A DNA stretch of 53,888 bases from an uncultured Eubacteriales bacterium (GTDB taxonomy: Bacteria; Bacillota; Clostridia; Oscillospirales; CAG-272), in NCBI GenBank assembly GCA_934402395.1, contig CAKRTQ010000017.1, positions 1 to 53,888 on the forward strand. The letters are read 5' to 3'. The notes beneath the pieces were generated by a model. That model saw nothing but the letters and a program-made list of their open reading frames with translations, did no database searches and was not told the origin of the DNA. The first letter of the stretch is position 1; each line of letters starts with the position of its first letter. Made by a program: the position numbers and the translations under genes. Positions 42,536 through 49,521 of the stretch are shown in pieces.

Positions 42536-43063
42536 ATGAATGGTAATGGTGCATACGAAAATATTCTCACACGCAGGAGCATACGCAAATACAAAAGCGA
42601 TCCCGTACCGGCTGAACTGATAGACCGCATAATCACCGCCGGCCTTTACGCGCCGACAGGCAGAAATATGCAGTCGCCGATAATCGTTGCCGTAACTGAC
42701 CGTGAGCTTCGCGACCGGCTTTCCCGCATGAATGCGGCAGTAATGGGTTCTGACGGCGACCCGTTTTACGGAGCACCGGCGGTGCTGGTTGTGCTTGCCG
42801 ACAGAAGCTGCCGCACACACATTTACGACGGCAGTCTTGTAATGGGCAATATGATGCTGGCGGCGCATGAAGCGGGGCTCGGGAGCTGCTGGATCCACCG
42901 CGCACGAGAGGTCTTTGACACCGACGAAGGAAAGGAGATACTCCTCTCTCTCGGTGTCAACGGCGACTACGAGGGTATAGGCAACTGCATAATCGGATAT
43001 CCCGACTGCCCCCTGCCCGATGCCGCCCCGCGGCGTGAAGGACGCGTATTTTATGCCAAATAA
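42536..43063 (+). CDS. Nitroreductase-family flavoprotein
   Basis: A 175-residue FMN-dependent oxidoreductase of the nitroreductase superfamily. The N-terminus has ILTRRSIRKYKSDPVPAE (FMN phosphate contacts), LYAPTGRNMQSP, and later MLAAHEAGLGSCWIHRAREV, all typical. The short length and the central part resemble the small, often NADH-dependent, clostridial type. Physiological substrates are usually unknown; quinone or nitro-group reduction is typical. ATG 42536 has AAGGAAGG eight bases upstream. The esterase gene follows after 17 bases, probably in one transcript. Confidence 0.9.
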   Translation: MNGNGAYENILTRRSIRKYKSDPVPAELIDRIITAGLYAPTGRNMQSPIIVAVTDRELRDRLSRMNAAVMGSDGDPFYGAPAVLVVLADRSCRTHIYDGSLVMGNMMLAAHEAGLGSCWIHRAREVFDTDEGKEILLSLGVNGDYEGIGNCIIGYPDCPLPDAAPRREGRVFYAK

Positions 43064-43080
43064 CCCTTTGACCGAAGAAG

Positions 43081-43950
43081 ATGAAATATAATATCGACCC
43101 GGAGCTCAGGCGTTACTGCCTTGCGATGCCTTTTGCGCCGGCGATACTGCGCCCGGCACGCCCGGCGATGAAGCTGATGTATGCTGCCACACGTGTCCCG
43201 CGCGGCGTGCTTCACCGCACGGAATACGCCGGGAATGTGCGCCTTGACATATTTGAACCGCAAAATGCCGCCTGCGACCTTCCATGCCTGCTTTATATGC
43301 ACGGCGGCGGATTCGGCTACATGGCTGCGCCGTATCACAAAAGACTCGCCGCATTATACGCGTGCGGCAGCGGTTGCCGCGTGGTATGCCCGGATTACCG
43401 TCTGACGCCGAAATATCCTTATCCAGCCGCGCGCGACGATTGCAACCGCGCGTTTGAGTGGATAAAACAGAACCATCCCGGCGTACCGGTTGCCGTCGGC
43501 GGCGACAGCGCGGGAGCGGTTCTTGCCTCATACGCCGTCGCTCATGCCGAAGGTATGCTTGCATTCCAGATGCTCATATATCCGGTATGCAGTGCGGCAG
43601 GAGACAGCGATTCAATGAAGAGATACAACGACACTCCGCTTTGGAATTCCGGATGCAATAAAACCATGTGGGAGCTGTATTTACCCGGCGCCAAAACGTC
43701 GGATGCCGCCCCGATGACGGCAAGACTGCCGCAGAAGATCCCGGACACATACATTGAACTTGCGGAGTTCGACTGCCTTCACGATGAGGGAAAAGAATAC
43801 GCCGACCGCCTTTCGCGCGCCGGCGCATCGGTCACGCTGTGCGAGACCGTAGGAACATTTCACGGGTACGATATTGCGCAGAATGCGCATATAACGCATG
43901 AAGGTATAGCCCGGCGTATTGATTTTATAAAAAGTCATTTCCGAAAATAA
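43081..43950 (+). CDS. Alpha/beta-hydrolase of the hormone-sensitive-lipase type (esterase)
   Basis: A 289-residue carboxylesterase-like hydrolase. The oxyanion-hole motif is MHGGGFGYMAAP, followed by VVCPDYRLTPKYPYPAA, and the nucleophile serine lies in VGGDSAGAVLASY (GDSAG). The catalytic acid is probably in ELAEFDCLHDEG and the His in GTFHGYDI. These are diagnostic of the HSL/family IV group. No signal peptide, so cytoplasmic. The substrate is unknown; short acyl esters are likely. It follows the nitroreductase by 17 bases. Confidence 0.92.
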   Translation: MKYNIDPELRRYCLAMPFAPAILRPARPAMKLMYAATRVPRGVLHRTEYAGNVRLDIFEPQNAACDLPCLLYMHGGGFGYMAAPYHKRLAALYACGSGCRVVCPDYRLTPKYPYPAARDDCNRAFEWIKQNHPGVPVAVGGDSAGAVLASYAVAHAEGMLAFQMLIYPVCSAAGDSDSMKRYNDTPLWNSGCNKTMWELYLPGAKTSDAAPMTARLPQKIPDTYIELAEFDCLHDEGKEYADRLSRAGASVTLCETVGTFHGYDIAQNAHITHEGIARRIDFIKSHFRK

Positions 43951-44000
43951 CAGAAATATCCCGTTTGATGCGCGTAGCACACAAACGGGATATTTCTGTT
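43949..44000. terminator. Bidirectional terminator between esterase and aldolase genes
   Basis: A 19-bp perfect stem, 43949-43967 with 43982-44000, with a U-rich 3' arm on both strands (TATTTCTGTTT). It lies between two convergent genes and overlaps the esterase stop codon by two bases. Confidence 0.8.
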
Positions 44001-44020
44001 TACGGCATGATCGACACGCC

Positions 44021-44674
44021 TTATTTTTTATTGCCGAAAGCTTCCGCCCAGTCGTGATTGAAACGTTCAATGCCGCTGTCTGTCAGCGGGTGATGCAGCA
44101 TCTGCATTATCACCTTGTACGGAACGGTCGCGATATCAGCGCCGCATTTTGCGGCATCTGTCACATCCTGCGGTCCGCGTATGCTTGCCGCAATGATCTC
44201 GGTTTCAATGCCGTGTACATCAAATATTTCCGCGATATCGCTGACAACAGACATACCGTTGTCTGAAATATCGTCAAGTCTGCCGATAAACGGACTTACA
44301 TATGTAGCTCCCGCTCTTGCTGCCAGAAGAGCCTGCGCCGCGCTGAATATAAGTGTAACGTTTGTATGTATTCCATCTCCGGAAAGAATGTGAACTGCCT
44401 TGAGTCCCTCGGCTGTAACGGGGATCTTGATAACGATATTTTTATTTATTGCCGCAAGCTTACGCGCCTCGGCGACCATTCCCGCAGCATCTGCAGCCAC
44501 CACCTCGGCACTTATCGGACCGTCAACGATGGTTGTTATCTCCTTTATTACGCTGATAAAATCCCTGCCCTCACGTGCAATGAGCGAGGGGTTGGTCGTG
44601 ACTCCGCAAATAACGCCCAGCTCAGCCGCCGCGCGTATTTCGTCAACATTAGCGGTATCAATAAACAGTTTCAT
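44021..44674 (-). CDS. Transaldolase-like fructose-6-phosphate aldolase (TalC/Fsa family)
   Basis: A short-form transaldolase of 217 residues: MKLFIDTANVDEIRAAAELG, GVTTNPSLIAREG, the Schiff-base lysine region in NIVIKIPVTAEGLKAVH, and TYVSPFIGRLDDISDNG are all family signatures. Members act either as transaldolase (pentose phosphate pathway) or as fructose-6-phosphate aldolase; I cannot decide which from sequence. ATG 44674 has AGAGG nine bases upstream. A TATAAT-type -10 lies at 44733-44738 on the minus strand with no clear -35. It appears to be a single gene. Confidence 0.92.
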   Translation of the reverse strand: MKLFIDTANVDEIRAAAELGVICGVTTNPSLIAREGRDFISVIKEITTIVDGPISAEVVAADAAGMVAEARKLAAINKNIVIKIPVTAEGLKAVHILSGDGIHTNVTLIFSAAQALLAARAGATYVSPFIGRLDDISDNGMSVVSDIAEIFDVHGIETEIIAASIRGPQDVTDAAKCGADIATVPYKVIMQMLHHPLTDSGIERFNHDWAEAFGNKK

Positions 44675-44840
44675 GATGATATACCTCTTTTCAGGCACCG
44701 CATTTGATTTACGGCACTTCTTTTACAAGGTCATTATAGCATATGAAAACGCAAGAAAAAATATTGATTTTTTAATTTTCATTGCAGATTTTTTTGAAAA
44801 GAAGTGTCGCTTTTCTGTCCGTCCGTCCCCCCGCGACCGA

Positions 44841-44884
44841 CCTGAATGGGGCTGCCGCGCATAGGCGCGGCAGCCCCATTCAGG
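44841..44884. terminator. 20-bp hairpin abutting the RNHCP stop codon
   Basis: 44841-44860 pairs perfectly with 44865-44884 around ATAG. It touches the stop codon of the minus-strand RNHCP gene, so it probably ends that message, although no U-run follows. Its core GGCTGCCGCGC also occurs at 38222-38232. Confidence 0.55.
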
Positions 44885-45310
44885 TCACTTCAGTTTTCCA
44901 TCCCCGCCCATAAGAGCAGTCATCTCCTCAATGCGCTCAAGCGGGAACGGTGGCGCACCGAGTGGTTTCATTGCAATACTCATAAGCTTCATCGGATTGT
45001 CATCCGCAGCCACGCGGTTGGAGCTGAGCGCGCCGCACCGGCGGCATCTGTGGATTATTGCCCACTCGCCTTTACCGCGCACCCATACCGCTATCGGGTC
45101 CATGATACCGCCGCAATCGGATTCGCGGTCGCCGGGCTCGATATCAACGTGCAGGCTCGAAAGACAGTTCGGACAATGGTTGCGGTGATCACTGCCCGCG
45201 TCATCGGGCGTTACCGTTCTGCCGCACACCTTACAGATAAATGTATCATTGCATGGATGAGTTTTGAAATAACCTTTTACGTATTGTTTCCGTTTATTTT
45301 CACGGTTCAT
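44885..45310 (-). CDS. RNHCP-domain zinc-binding protein
   Basis: A 141-residue small protein built around the RNHCP domain. Visible marks: FICKVCGRTVTPDDAGSDHR, then NHCPNCLSSLHVD, PGDRESDCGGIMDPIAVWV, and a final IHRCRRCGALSSNRVAADDN pair of cysteines. The cysteine pairs form two zinc-ribbon-like sites. Function is unknown, possibly nucleic-acid binding. The N-terminus is basic (MNRENKRKQ). GGAGG lies eight bases before ATG 45310. The promoter at 45509-45537 leaves a leader of about 190 bases with a stable hairpin. Confidence 0.85.
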   Translation of the reverse strand: MNRENKRKQYVKGYFKTHPCNDTFICKVCGRTVTPDDAGSDHRNHCPNCLSSLHVDIEPGDRESDCGGIMDPIAVWVRGKGEWAIIHRCRRCGALSSNRVAADDNPMKLMSIAMKPLGAPPFPLERIEEMTALMGGDGKLK

Positions 45311-45508
45311 TTGTTTTCCTCCGAGAGATAGTTGCATTCTCCGGGAGGAACGGCTACAGTGGATTTGCCGACCTCCCGGTCACGCCACTATATCCGAAGA
45401 AAAATTGATATTAAACTTCAAAAAGGCTCCTTTTTGTATGTTGTTATGATGTTTTATCTTCGTGCGCAGGACAGATCTCCCGCCGGGATCATCCCCGCGC
45501 CCGCATAT

Positions 45509-45537
45509 ATTATATTCCCAACGGGATAATATGTCAA
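45509..45537 (-). promoter_or_regulatory. Consensus promoter with long leader for the RNHCP gene
   Basis: Minus strand: TTGACA (45537-45532) and TATAAT (45514-45509), spacer 17. The start site near 45502 leaves about 190 untranslated bases containing CCGGGAGG...CCTCCCGG and a possible 13-codon upstream frame. Confidence 0.75.
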
Positions 45538-45642
45538 GAGCTTTGCTGTCCGATCACCGAAAAAATGTCTCAGCATATGCGCCGGTCTTTCCGGAGCCGT
45601 CTTCCGGCTCCGGGAGGGTTCGAATTATTACGTTCCTCCGGC

Positions 45643-45680
45643 AAAAAATAATGGCAACCCCAAGGTTGCCGTTATTTTTT
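45643..45680 (-). terminator. Terminator directly after the tRNA-Ser fragment
   Basis: GGCAACC (45653-45659) and GGTTGCC (45664-45670) pair around CCAA, flanked by AAAAAATAA and TTATTTTTT, so it works in both directions. On the minus strand it begins right at the CCA end of the tRNA fragment, as expected for the original tRNA terminator. Confidence 0.75.
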
Positions 45681-45750
45681 GGCGGAGAGGAAGGGATTCG
45701 AACCCTTGTGACATTGCTGTCAAACGGTTTTCAAGATTTCTTGCCTCTCC
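45680..45750 (-). pseudogene. 3' fragment of tRNA-Ser(UGA), probable attachment-site remnant
   Basis: Reading the minus strand from 45735 to 45680: anticodon loop CTTGAAA (anticodon TGA), a long variable arm TGACA-GCAA-TGTCA, T-arm AAGGG-TTCGAAT-CCCTT, acceptor strand CCTCTCC, discriminator G and CCA. This is the 3' half of a class II serine tRNA. The D-arm and 5' anticodon stem are missing: the sequence upstream gives GAAAT where ACGGT would be needed. A GGAGAGG at 45750-45744 could pair with the acceptor strand, but the molecule cannot fold as a tRNA. The natural reading is the displaced 3' end left by integration of the island to its right. Confidence 0.75.
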
Positions 45751-45783
45751 GGACTTTACCGCAACTTAACAGACGATAAGTGA

Positions 45784-45822
45784 CGCCAAAACCCCTGTAT
45801 TGACGGGGATTTTGGCGTTTTT
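45784..45822 (+). terminator. Terminator near the island's left end
   Basis: CGCCAAAACCCC (45784-45795) pairs with GGGG-A-TTTTGGCG (45805-45817), with one bulged A, followed by TTTTT. A strong intrinsic terminator on the plus strand, near the presumed recombination site. Confidence 0.75.
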
Positions 45823-45865
45823 CTGTTCGAACCGCCGCAAAATCTTTTCCCCGCAAGCATCAGCT

Positions 45866-45908
45866 TTCTAATGCGGTTTCTAATGAAATATTAGAAAAAG
45901 TATTAGAA
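45866..45908. repeat. Four TTCTAAT/ATTAGAA heptamers at exact 12-bp pitch
   Basis: TTCTAAT starts at 45866 and 45878, and its reverse complement ATTAGAA starts at 45890 and 45902, so all four units are exactly 12 bases apart: two direct, then two inverted. The array lies between the tRNA fragment and the ATPase stop. It could be arm-type binding sites for the integrase or another DNA-bending protein. Confidence 0.6.
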
Positions 45909-45973
45909 GACACATATTTTTATTCCTATTGGCTACCCGACATTATAGACATATTGATTGGAAGCACGCAATT

Positions 45974-47266
45974 TTAAAGCAGGTTTTTTGTCTTACAGGC
46001 AAGATAAAGCGGAAGGTTGGTAAATTCGCCGTCTTTGCGGTAACCGCGCCTCGAAAAGCGGATCGCATTTTTCGGATGATGTTCGGCAATGTAGCGTTTG
46101 AAGGATGGTGCTGATTTGTCCTCCCCGCCTTTTGCTTCCACAGGCACGATCTCCATTCCGTTTTGCAGAACAAAATCAATTTCCCCCGTTTTATCGGTAT
46201 AGTATCGCGGTTCTACGGGAAATTGCCCGCGCAGCTGCTGCAAAACATAATTTTCGGTCAGCGGCCCCTTGAACTGGTAATCCGCCTTCAAAAGAATTGC
46301 GGCATTATCGATTCCTGCCATGTGCTTGAGTAACCCCGTATCAAAAACAAAGAGCTTGAACTGATCGGGTTTATCGAATGCAGACAGCGGGTGCTCCATT
46401 TTGGATACATTACAGACACGGTTCAGCATTCCTGCCGACACGAGCCATTCAATTGCTTCTTCAAAATCCCGCGCTCTGCCACCCTCACGGACAGCGCCGT
46501 ACATAAACTTTTCGTTCGGTTTGGCGAGCTGGGAAACGATGCTACGGAAAACCATCAGAATCCGACCGCTGTTGACCTTCCCGTTATGCTTTGAAAAGTC
46601 GTTTTCATAGATTTCGATCAGTTCACGCTGAATAGAAGAGATCCTTTCCGGATCTTTATATTTGATCCACGATGCCACGCATTCGGGCATTCCGCCGATA
46701 ATCAGGTAGTAATTATATGCCTCGGTCAGGCGGTTGTGAAAGATTTCCTCAATGATCTGCCCTTTCTCAATGCTGTCATAGTATGAAAAAAGAACGGGAT
46801 CGGTCGCATCAAGAAATTCGTCAAAAGTCAGTGGGGCAATATCAAGTAGATTCACCATGCCGACCGGGTAGGATTTTGGCTGGGCAAGCAGTGTGCCGAG
46901 CAGGCTTCCTGCGGCAATGACATGGTATTCATTGGCTTTTTCTCTGAAATACTTCAGCGTATTCAGGGCTTCCGGACACTCCTGTATTTCATCAAAAATT
47001 ATCAGCGTTTTATCCGGTTGAATTTTGCTTCCGGCGATCATGGAGAGAAGCTCGACAATCCGTGCCGGATTTTTGTTGACTTCAAAGATTGATTTCAGCT
47101 CATCTTCTTCGTCGAAGTTGAAATATACACAGTTTTCATAATACACCCGACCGAATTCCTTCATCAACCAGGTTTTTCCGACCTGTCTGGCACCGCGCAA
47201 TACCATCGGTTTGCGTTCCGGGTCATCACGCCATTTTTTCAGATCTTCAATCGCTTTTCGCTTCAT
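45974..47266 (-). CDS. AAA_14/DUF4143-type ATP-binding protein
   Basis: A 430-residue predicted ATPase of the AAA_14 plus DUF4143 architecture. Walker A is RGARQVGKTWLMKEF (residues 24-38), Walker B LIIFDEIQECPEAL around 90, sensor-like VIAAGSLLGTLL, and PLTFDEFLDAT follows. The C-terminal DUF4143 domain shows FVFDTGLLKHMAGI, LTENYVLQQLRGQF and TDKTGEIDFVLQNG, which resembles a nuclease-like fold core (E-x-D...). These proteins are common, highly mobile and of unknown role. ATG 47266 has AGGAGGG five bases upstream. It faces the island's left end, convergent toward the heptamer array, and has its own promoter. Confidence 0.9.
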   Translation of the reverse strand: MKRKAIEDLKKWRDDPERKPMVLRGARQVGKTWLMKEFGRVYYENCVYFNFDEEDELKSIFEVNKNPARIVELLSMIAGSKIQPDKTLIIFDEIQECPEALNTLKYFREKANEYHVIAAGSLLGTLLAQPKSYPVGMVNLLDIAPLTFDEFLDATDPVLFSYYDSIEKGQIIEEIFHNRLTEAYNYYLIIGGMPECVASWIKYKDPERISSIQRELIEIYENDFSKHNGKVNSGRILMVFRSIVSQLAKPNEKFMYGAVREGGRARDFEEAIEWLVSAGMLNRVCNVSKMEHPLSAFDKPDQFKLFVFDTGLLKHMAGIDNAAILLKADYQFKGPLTENYVLQQLRGQFPVEPRYYTDKTGEIDFVLQNGMEIVPVEAKGGEDKSAPSFKRYIAEHHPKNAIRFSRRGYRKDGEFTNLPLYLACKTKNLL

Positions 47267-47293
47267 ACGATCCCTCCTTTTTCCGTCTGATAT

Positions 47294-47322
47294 AGTATAA
47301 CACATTTTTCGAAGTTTTGCAA
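47294..47322 (-). promoter_or_regulatory. Promoter for the DUF4143 ATPase gene
   Basis: Minus strand: TTGCAA (47322-47317) and TATACT (47299-47294), spacer 17, about 28 bases before the start codon. The gap 47267-47705 otherwise holds the terminator at 47596-47634, a short open frame (47551-47658) and the integrase promoter. Confidence 0.6.
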
Positions 47323-47595
47323 GAGAAATTCAACACATTTTTCTTTGAAATCCGCGAGCAAAAAACACATTTTTTGAAATTCAATAGAATGATATCGGTA
47401 TGAGAGTGAATGTTTCAGCTGATCTTGGGGCAATCCATAAACCTGCCGCAAATTTGTTCCGACACATCTTTTTTCTTTGGATTTTTGCTGGACTTCTCCG
47501 ACCTTCTGTGGTATGGTATTGTACTTACAGGTACGGAAGGGAGCAAGAGCATGGGGAGGAAACAATACACTGTTCAATATACGCCGCATTTTAAA

Positions 47596-47634
47596 AGAGC
47601 GATACTTTGCCGGTTTTCCGGAGGGTGTCGCTCT
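47596..47634 (+). terminator. Hairpin upstream of the integrase promoter
   Basis: AGAGCGA (47596-47602) pairs with TCGCTCT (47628-47634), with CCGG/CCGG further inside, preceded by AAAA and followed by TTCGTT. It probably insulates the integrase gene from upstream transcription. Confidence 0.45.
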
Positions 47635-47651
47635 TTCGTTCCCTTGAGACA

Positions 47652-47680
47652 TTCATAAAAATTCCGGAAGAGGCTATAAT
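47652..47680 (+). promoter_or_regulatory. Promoter for the integrase gene
   Basis: TTCATA at 47652-47657 (weak) and TATAAT at 47675-47680 (consensus), spacer 17, followed by AAGGAG at 47690-47695 and the ATG at 47706. Confidence 0.5.
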
Positions 47681-47705
47681 AAAAAGCAAAAAGGAGCGTT
47701 GAAAA

Positions 47706-48635
47706 ATGACGACAAACGAATTGATGACAGCCTGGCTGGACAGATGCGAACGGAAAAGGGTCAAGCCGCGGACATACAGCCGGTATAAGGGATTGATCGT
47801 TCGGCACATCCTGCCCGAACTTGGCGACACGCAGATTGACAATCTCGGCAGGCGGCAGATTTCCGAATTTCTGATCGCACATCAGGCGGACGGGAACCTG
47901 CGCGGCGAGGCACTTTCGGCGACCAGTACCAATCTGATGCTGACCGTTCTGAACGCCGCATTCACCTATGCGTGCGATATGGAATTACTCCCGGCAAATC
48001 CCTGTGACCGCATCCGGCGTGTACCCGGTCCGCCGTCGCGGGTGGAAGCGTTTACGCGTGAGGAACAGCGGCGATTGGAAGAAGCCATTGCGGCATGGGA
48101 AGACAGGCGGTTGTTCGGCATCCGGCTCTGCCTTTATACCGGACTGCGGATCGGGGAGCTGCTTGGATTGGAGTGGCAGGATGTTGACATGGAAAAAGGC
48201 ATTCTGCACATCGGAAAGACGGTCTACCGTGAAAAGAATGCTGCGGGTGAGTGGCAGTTATTTGTGGATCGACCGAAAACAGCCGCATCCGAGCGCATGG
48301 TTCCTTTGCCGGGCTATCTTGCAGAGGATTTACGCATCTATAGAAGAGGCGCGCGGAGCGAGTTTGTGATAGAAAACAAAAAAGCCGAGCGAATGTCGAT
48401 CCGCTCGTATCAATATCTGTTTGAACGCCTGACCGAAAAGGCGGGGGTGCGAAAGCTAAACTTTCACGCACTGCGACACACATTTGCAACCCGCGCACTG
48501 GAATGTGGAATGGATATCAAAACCCTTTCGGAATTGATGGGGCATAAAAACGCAACCATCACACTCAACCGTTATGCGCACAGTATGATGGACACGAAAA
48601 TCGCCGCCATGAACAAATTGGAAAAGCTTTTTTGA
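47706..48635 (+). CDS. Tyrosine-type site-specific integrase
   Basis: A 309-residue phage-type integrase that would insert and excise the island. N-terminal SAM-like core-binding domain (residues 1-100, TYSRYKGLIVRHILPELGD), then the catalytic domain: Arg in YTGLRIGELLGLEWQD, the beta-hairpin lysine region around 190-205, HALRHTFATRALECGMD (H-x-x-R), GHKNATITLNRYAH with the second His and the nucleophile Tyr in the ordinary position. It has no N-terminal arm-binding domain larger than usual. AAGGAG precedes the ATG. It lies about 2 kb inside the tRNA fragment and next to the defence operon. Confidence 0.95.
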   Translation: MTTNELMTAWLDRCERKRVKPRTYSRYKGLIVRHILPELGDTQIDNLGRRQISEFLIAHQADGNLRGEALSATSTNLMLTVLNAAFTYACDMELLPANPCDRIRRVPGPPSRVEAFTREEQRRLEEAIAAWEDRRLFGIRLCLYTGLRIGELLGLEWQDVDMEKGILHIGKTVYREKNAAGEWQLFVDRPKTAASERMVPLPGYLAEDLRIYRRGARSEFVIENKKAERMSIRSYQYLFERLTEKAGVRKLNFHALRHTFATRALECGMDIKTLSELMGHKNATITLNRYAHSMMDTKIAAMNKLEKLF

Positions 48636-48644
48636 GAACAAAAC

Positions 48645-48669
48645 TGCATCGAATATAACATTCGATGCA
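48645..48669. repeat. Inverted repeat, copy 1 of a CGAAT-N5-ATTCG site
   Basis: TGCATCGAAT (48645-48654), ATAAC, then ATTCGATGCA (48660-48669), a ten-base-arm palindrome. Its core at 48650-48664 is the exact reverse complement of the core at 48798-48812 in the methylase leader, so the two may bind the same protein. Confidence 0.5.
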
Positions 48670-48688
48670 AAAAGGCAAAAAGAAAGGA

Positions 48689-48741
48689 GCGCATTTAAAC
48701 CAAAACTTGGTAAAATGCGCCCCGAAAGTGCTTTTTTCGGG
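48689..48741 (+). terminator. Double hairpin between integrase and methylase operon
   Basis: GCGCATTTAAACC (48689-48701) pairs with GGTAAAATGCGC (48709-48720) imperfectly. It is followed at once by CCCGAAA/TTTCGGG (48721-48741) with a T-run in its 3' part. It probably ends the integrase transcript just before the next promoter. Confidence 0.5.
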
Positions 48742-48770
48742 TTGAAAAAAGCCTTGCAATGTGCTATAAT
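48742..48770 (+). promoter_or_regulatory. Promoter of the methylase-nuclease-helicase operon
   Basis: TTGAAA at 48742-48747 and TATAAT at 48765-48770, spacer 17. The start site falls near 48777 and the leader is about 55 bases, containing the CGAAT palindrome at 48797-48813. Confidence 0.75.
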
Positions 48771-48796
48771 GAAGTATATAAGTATGTTATTATGTA

Positions 48797-48813
48797 CCGA
48801 ATGTTATATTCGG
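48797..48813 (+). promoter_or_regulatory. Palindrome in the methylase leader (candidate operator, copy 2)
   Basis: CCGAAT-GTTAT-ATTCGG (48797-48813), 20 bases after the expected transcription start and 18 bases before the ATG. Its core repeats the site at 48650-48664 in reverse. It could bind a controller protein or form an RNA hairpin near the ribosome-binding site. Confidence 0.45.
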
Positions 48814-48831
48814 CGCAGAACGGAGTGTCGG

Positions 48832-49521
48832 ATGGAGAAAAAACAGGTCAAATCCCGAGAGCGGGTTGCCGCGCACGGCGAGGTTTTTACCGCTGAGCGG
48901 GAGGTCAAAGCGATGTGTGATCTTGTAAAACCCGAAACCGAACGCATTGATTCCCGTTTTTTGGAGCCTGCTTGCGGGGACGGCAATTTTCTTGCCGAGA
49001 TTCTTACCCGTAAGCTTGCCTGTGAGCAAATAAGAAAGTACCGTAAAAGCAGCTACGATTGGGAGCGCAACTCACTGCTCGCTCTCGGCAGTCTGTATGG
49101 GGTGGATATCCTCGCGGACAATTGCGAAGCCTGTCGTGAGCGGCTGTACGGACTGTGGGAGGAGGAATATCATAAGGTCTGCAAAAAGGAGTGCAACGAC
49201 GATACGCGTGCGGCTGCAAGATTCATTCTCTCCCGCAATATTGTCTGCGGCAACGCTTTGTCCCTTATGTGCGTAGACGAAAACGGCAAGGACACTTCTG
49301 AACCGATCGTATTTTCGGAATGGACTTTCCCGTTCAATGACGGGCGCATTCAGCGCAAAGACTACACCTTTGACGAATTGGTCAATGCAAAAGACGAAAA
49401 GAAACCACCCGCAGAGGACGGGCAACTGTCGTTGTTCGGAGAGACGGTGCGACCTGACGAAGAAGGAAAATTTCTGAAGCAGTATGTCACAAATTACAGG
49501 AGGCTTGCCGACCATGAGTAA
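48832..49521 (+). CDS. DNA methylase-like protein with SAM motif but no NPPY
   Basis: A 229-residue protein like the 'restriction endonuclease subunit M' members seen beside Eco57I-type methylases. The SAM-binding motif is FLEPACGDGNFLAEIL (residues 43-58), preceded by VFTAEREVKAMCDL, the segment typical of N6-adenine methylases. Motif IV (NPPY or DPPY) is absent, and the protein ends soon after an acidic linker and ADDGQLSLFG-like stretch (actual EDGQLSLFGETVR), which could be a clamp-binding motif. So it is either half of a split enzyme or a regulatory partner. ATG 48832 was taken for its GGAG. Its last eight bases overlap the next gene. The longer upstream frame crosses the promoter. Confidence 0.8.
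   Translation: MEKKQVKSRERVAAHGEVFTAEREVKAMCDLVKPETERIDSRFLEPACGDGNFLAEILTRKLACEQIRKYRKSSYDWERNSLLALGSLYGVDILADNCEACRERLYGLWEEEYHKVCKKECNDDTRAAARFILSRNIVCGNALSLMCVDENGKDTSEPIVFSEWTFPFNDGRIQRKDYTFDELVNAKDEKKPPAEDGQLSLFGETVRPDEEGKFLKQYVTNYRRLADHE

Noticed and set aside
45680..45750. An intact tRNA gene
   Set aside because: The D-arm is absent and the 5' anticodon stem does not pair; only the 3' half and a chance acceptor match remain.
45866..45908. CRISPR array
   Set aside because: The repeats are only seven bases with five-base gaps and change orientation, so this is not CRISPR. No cas gene is present in the window.
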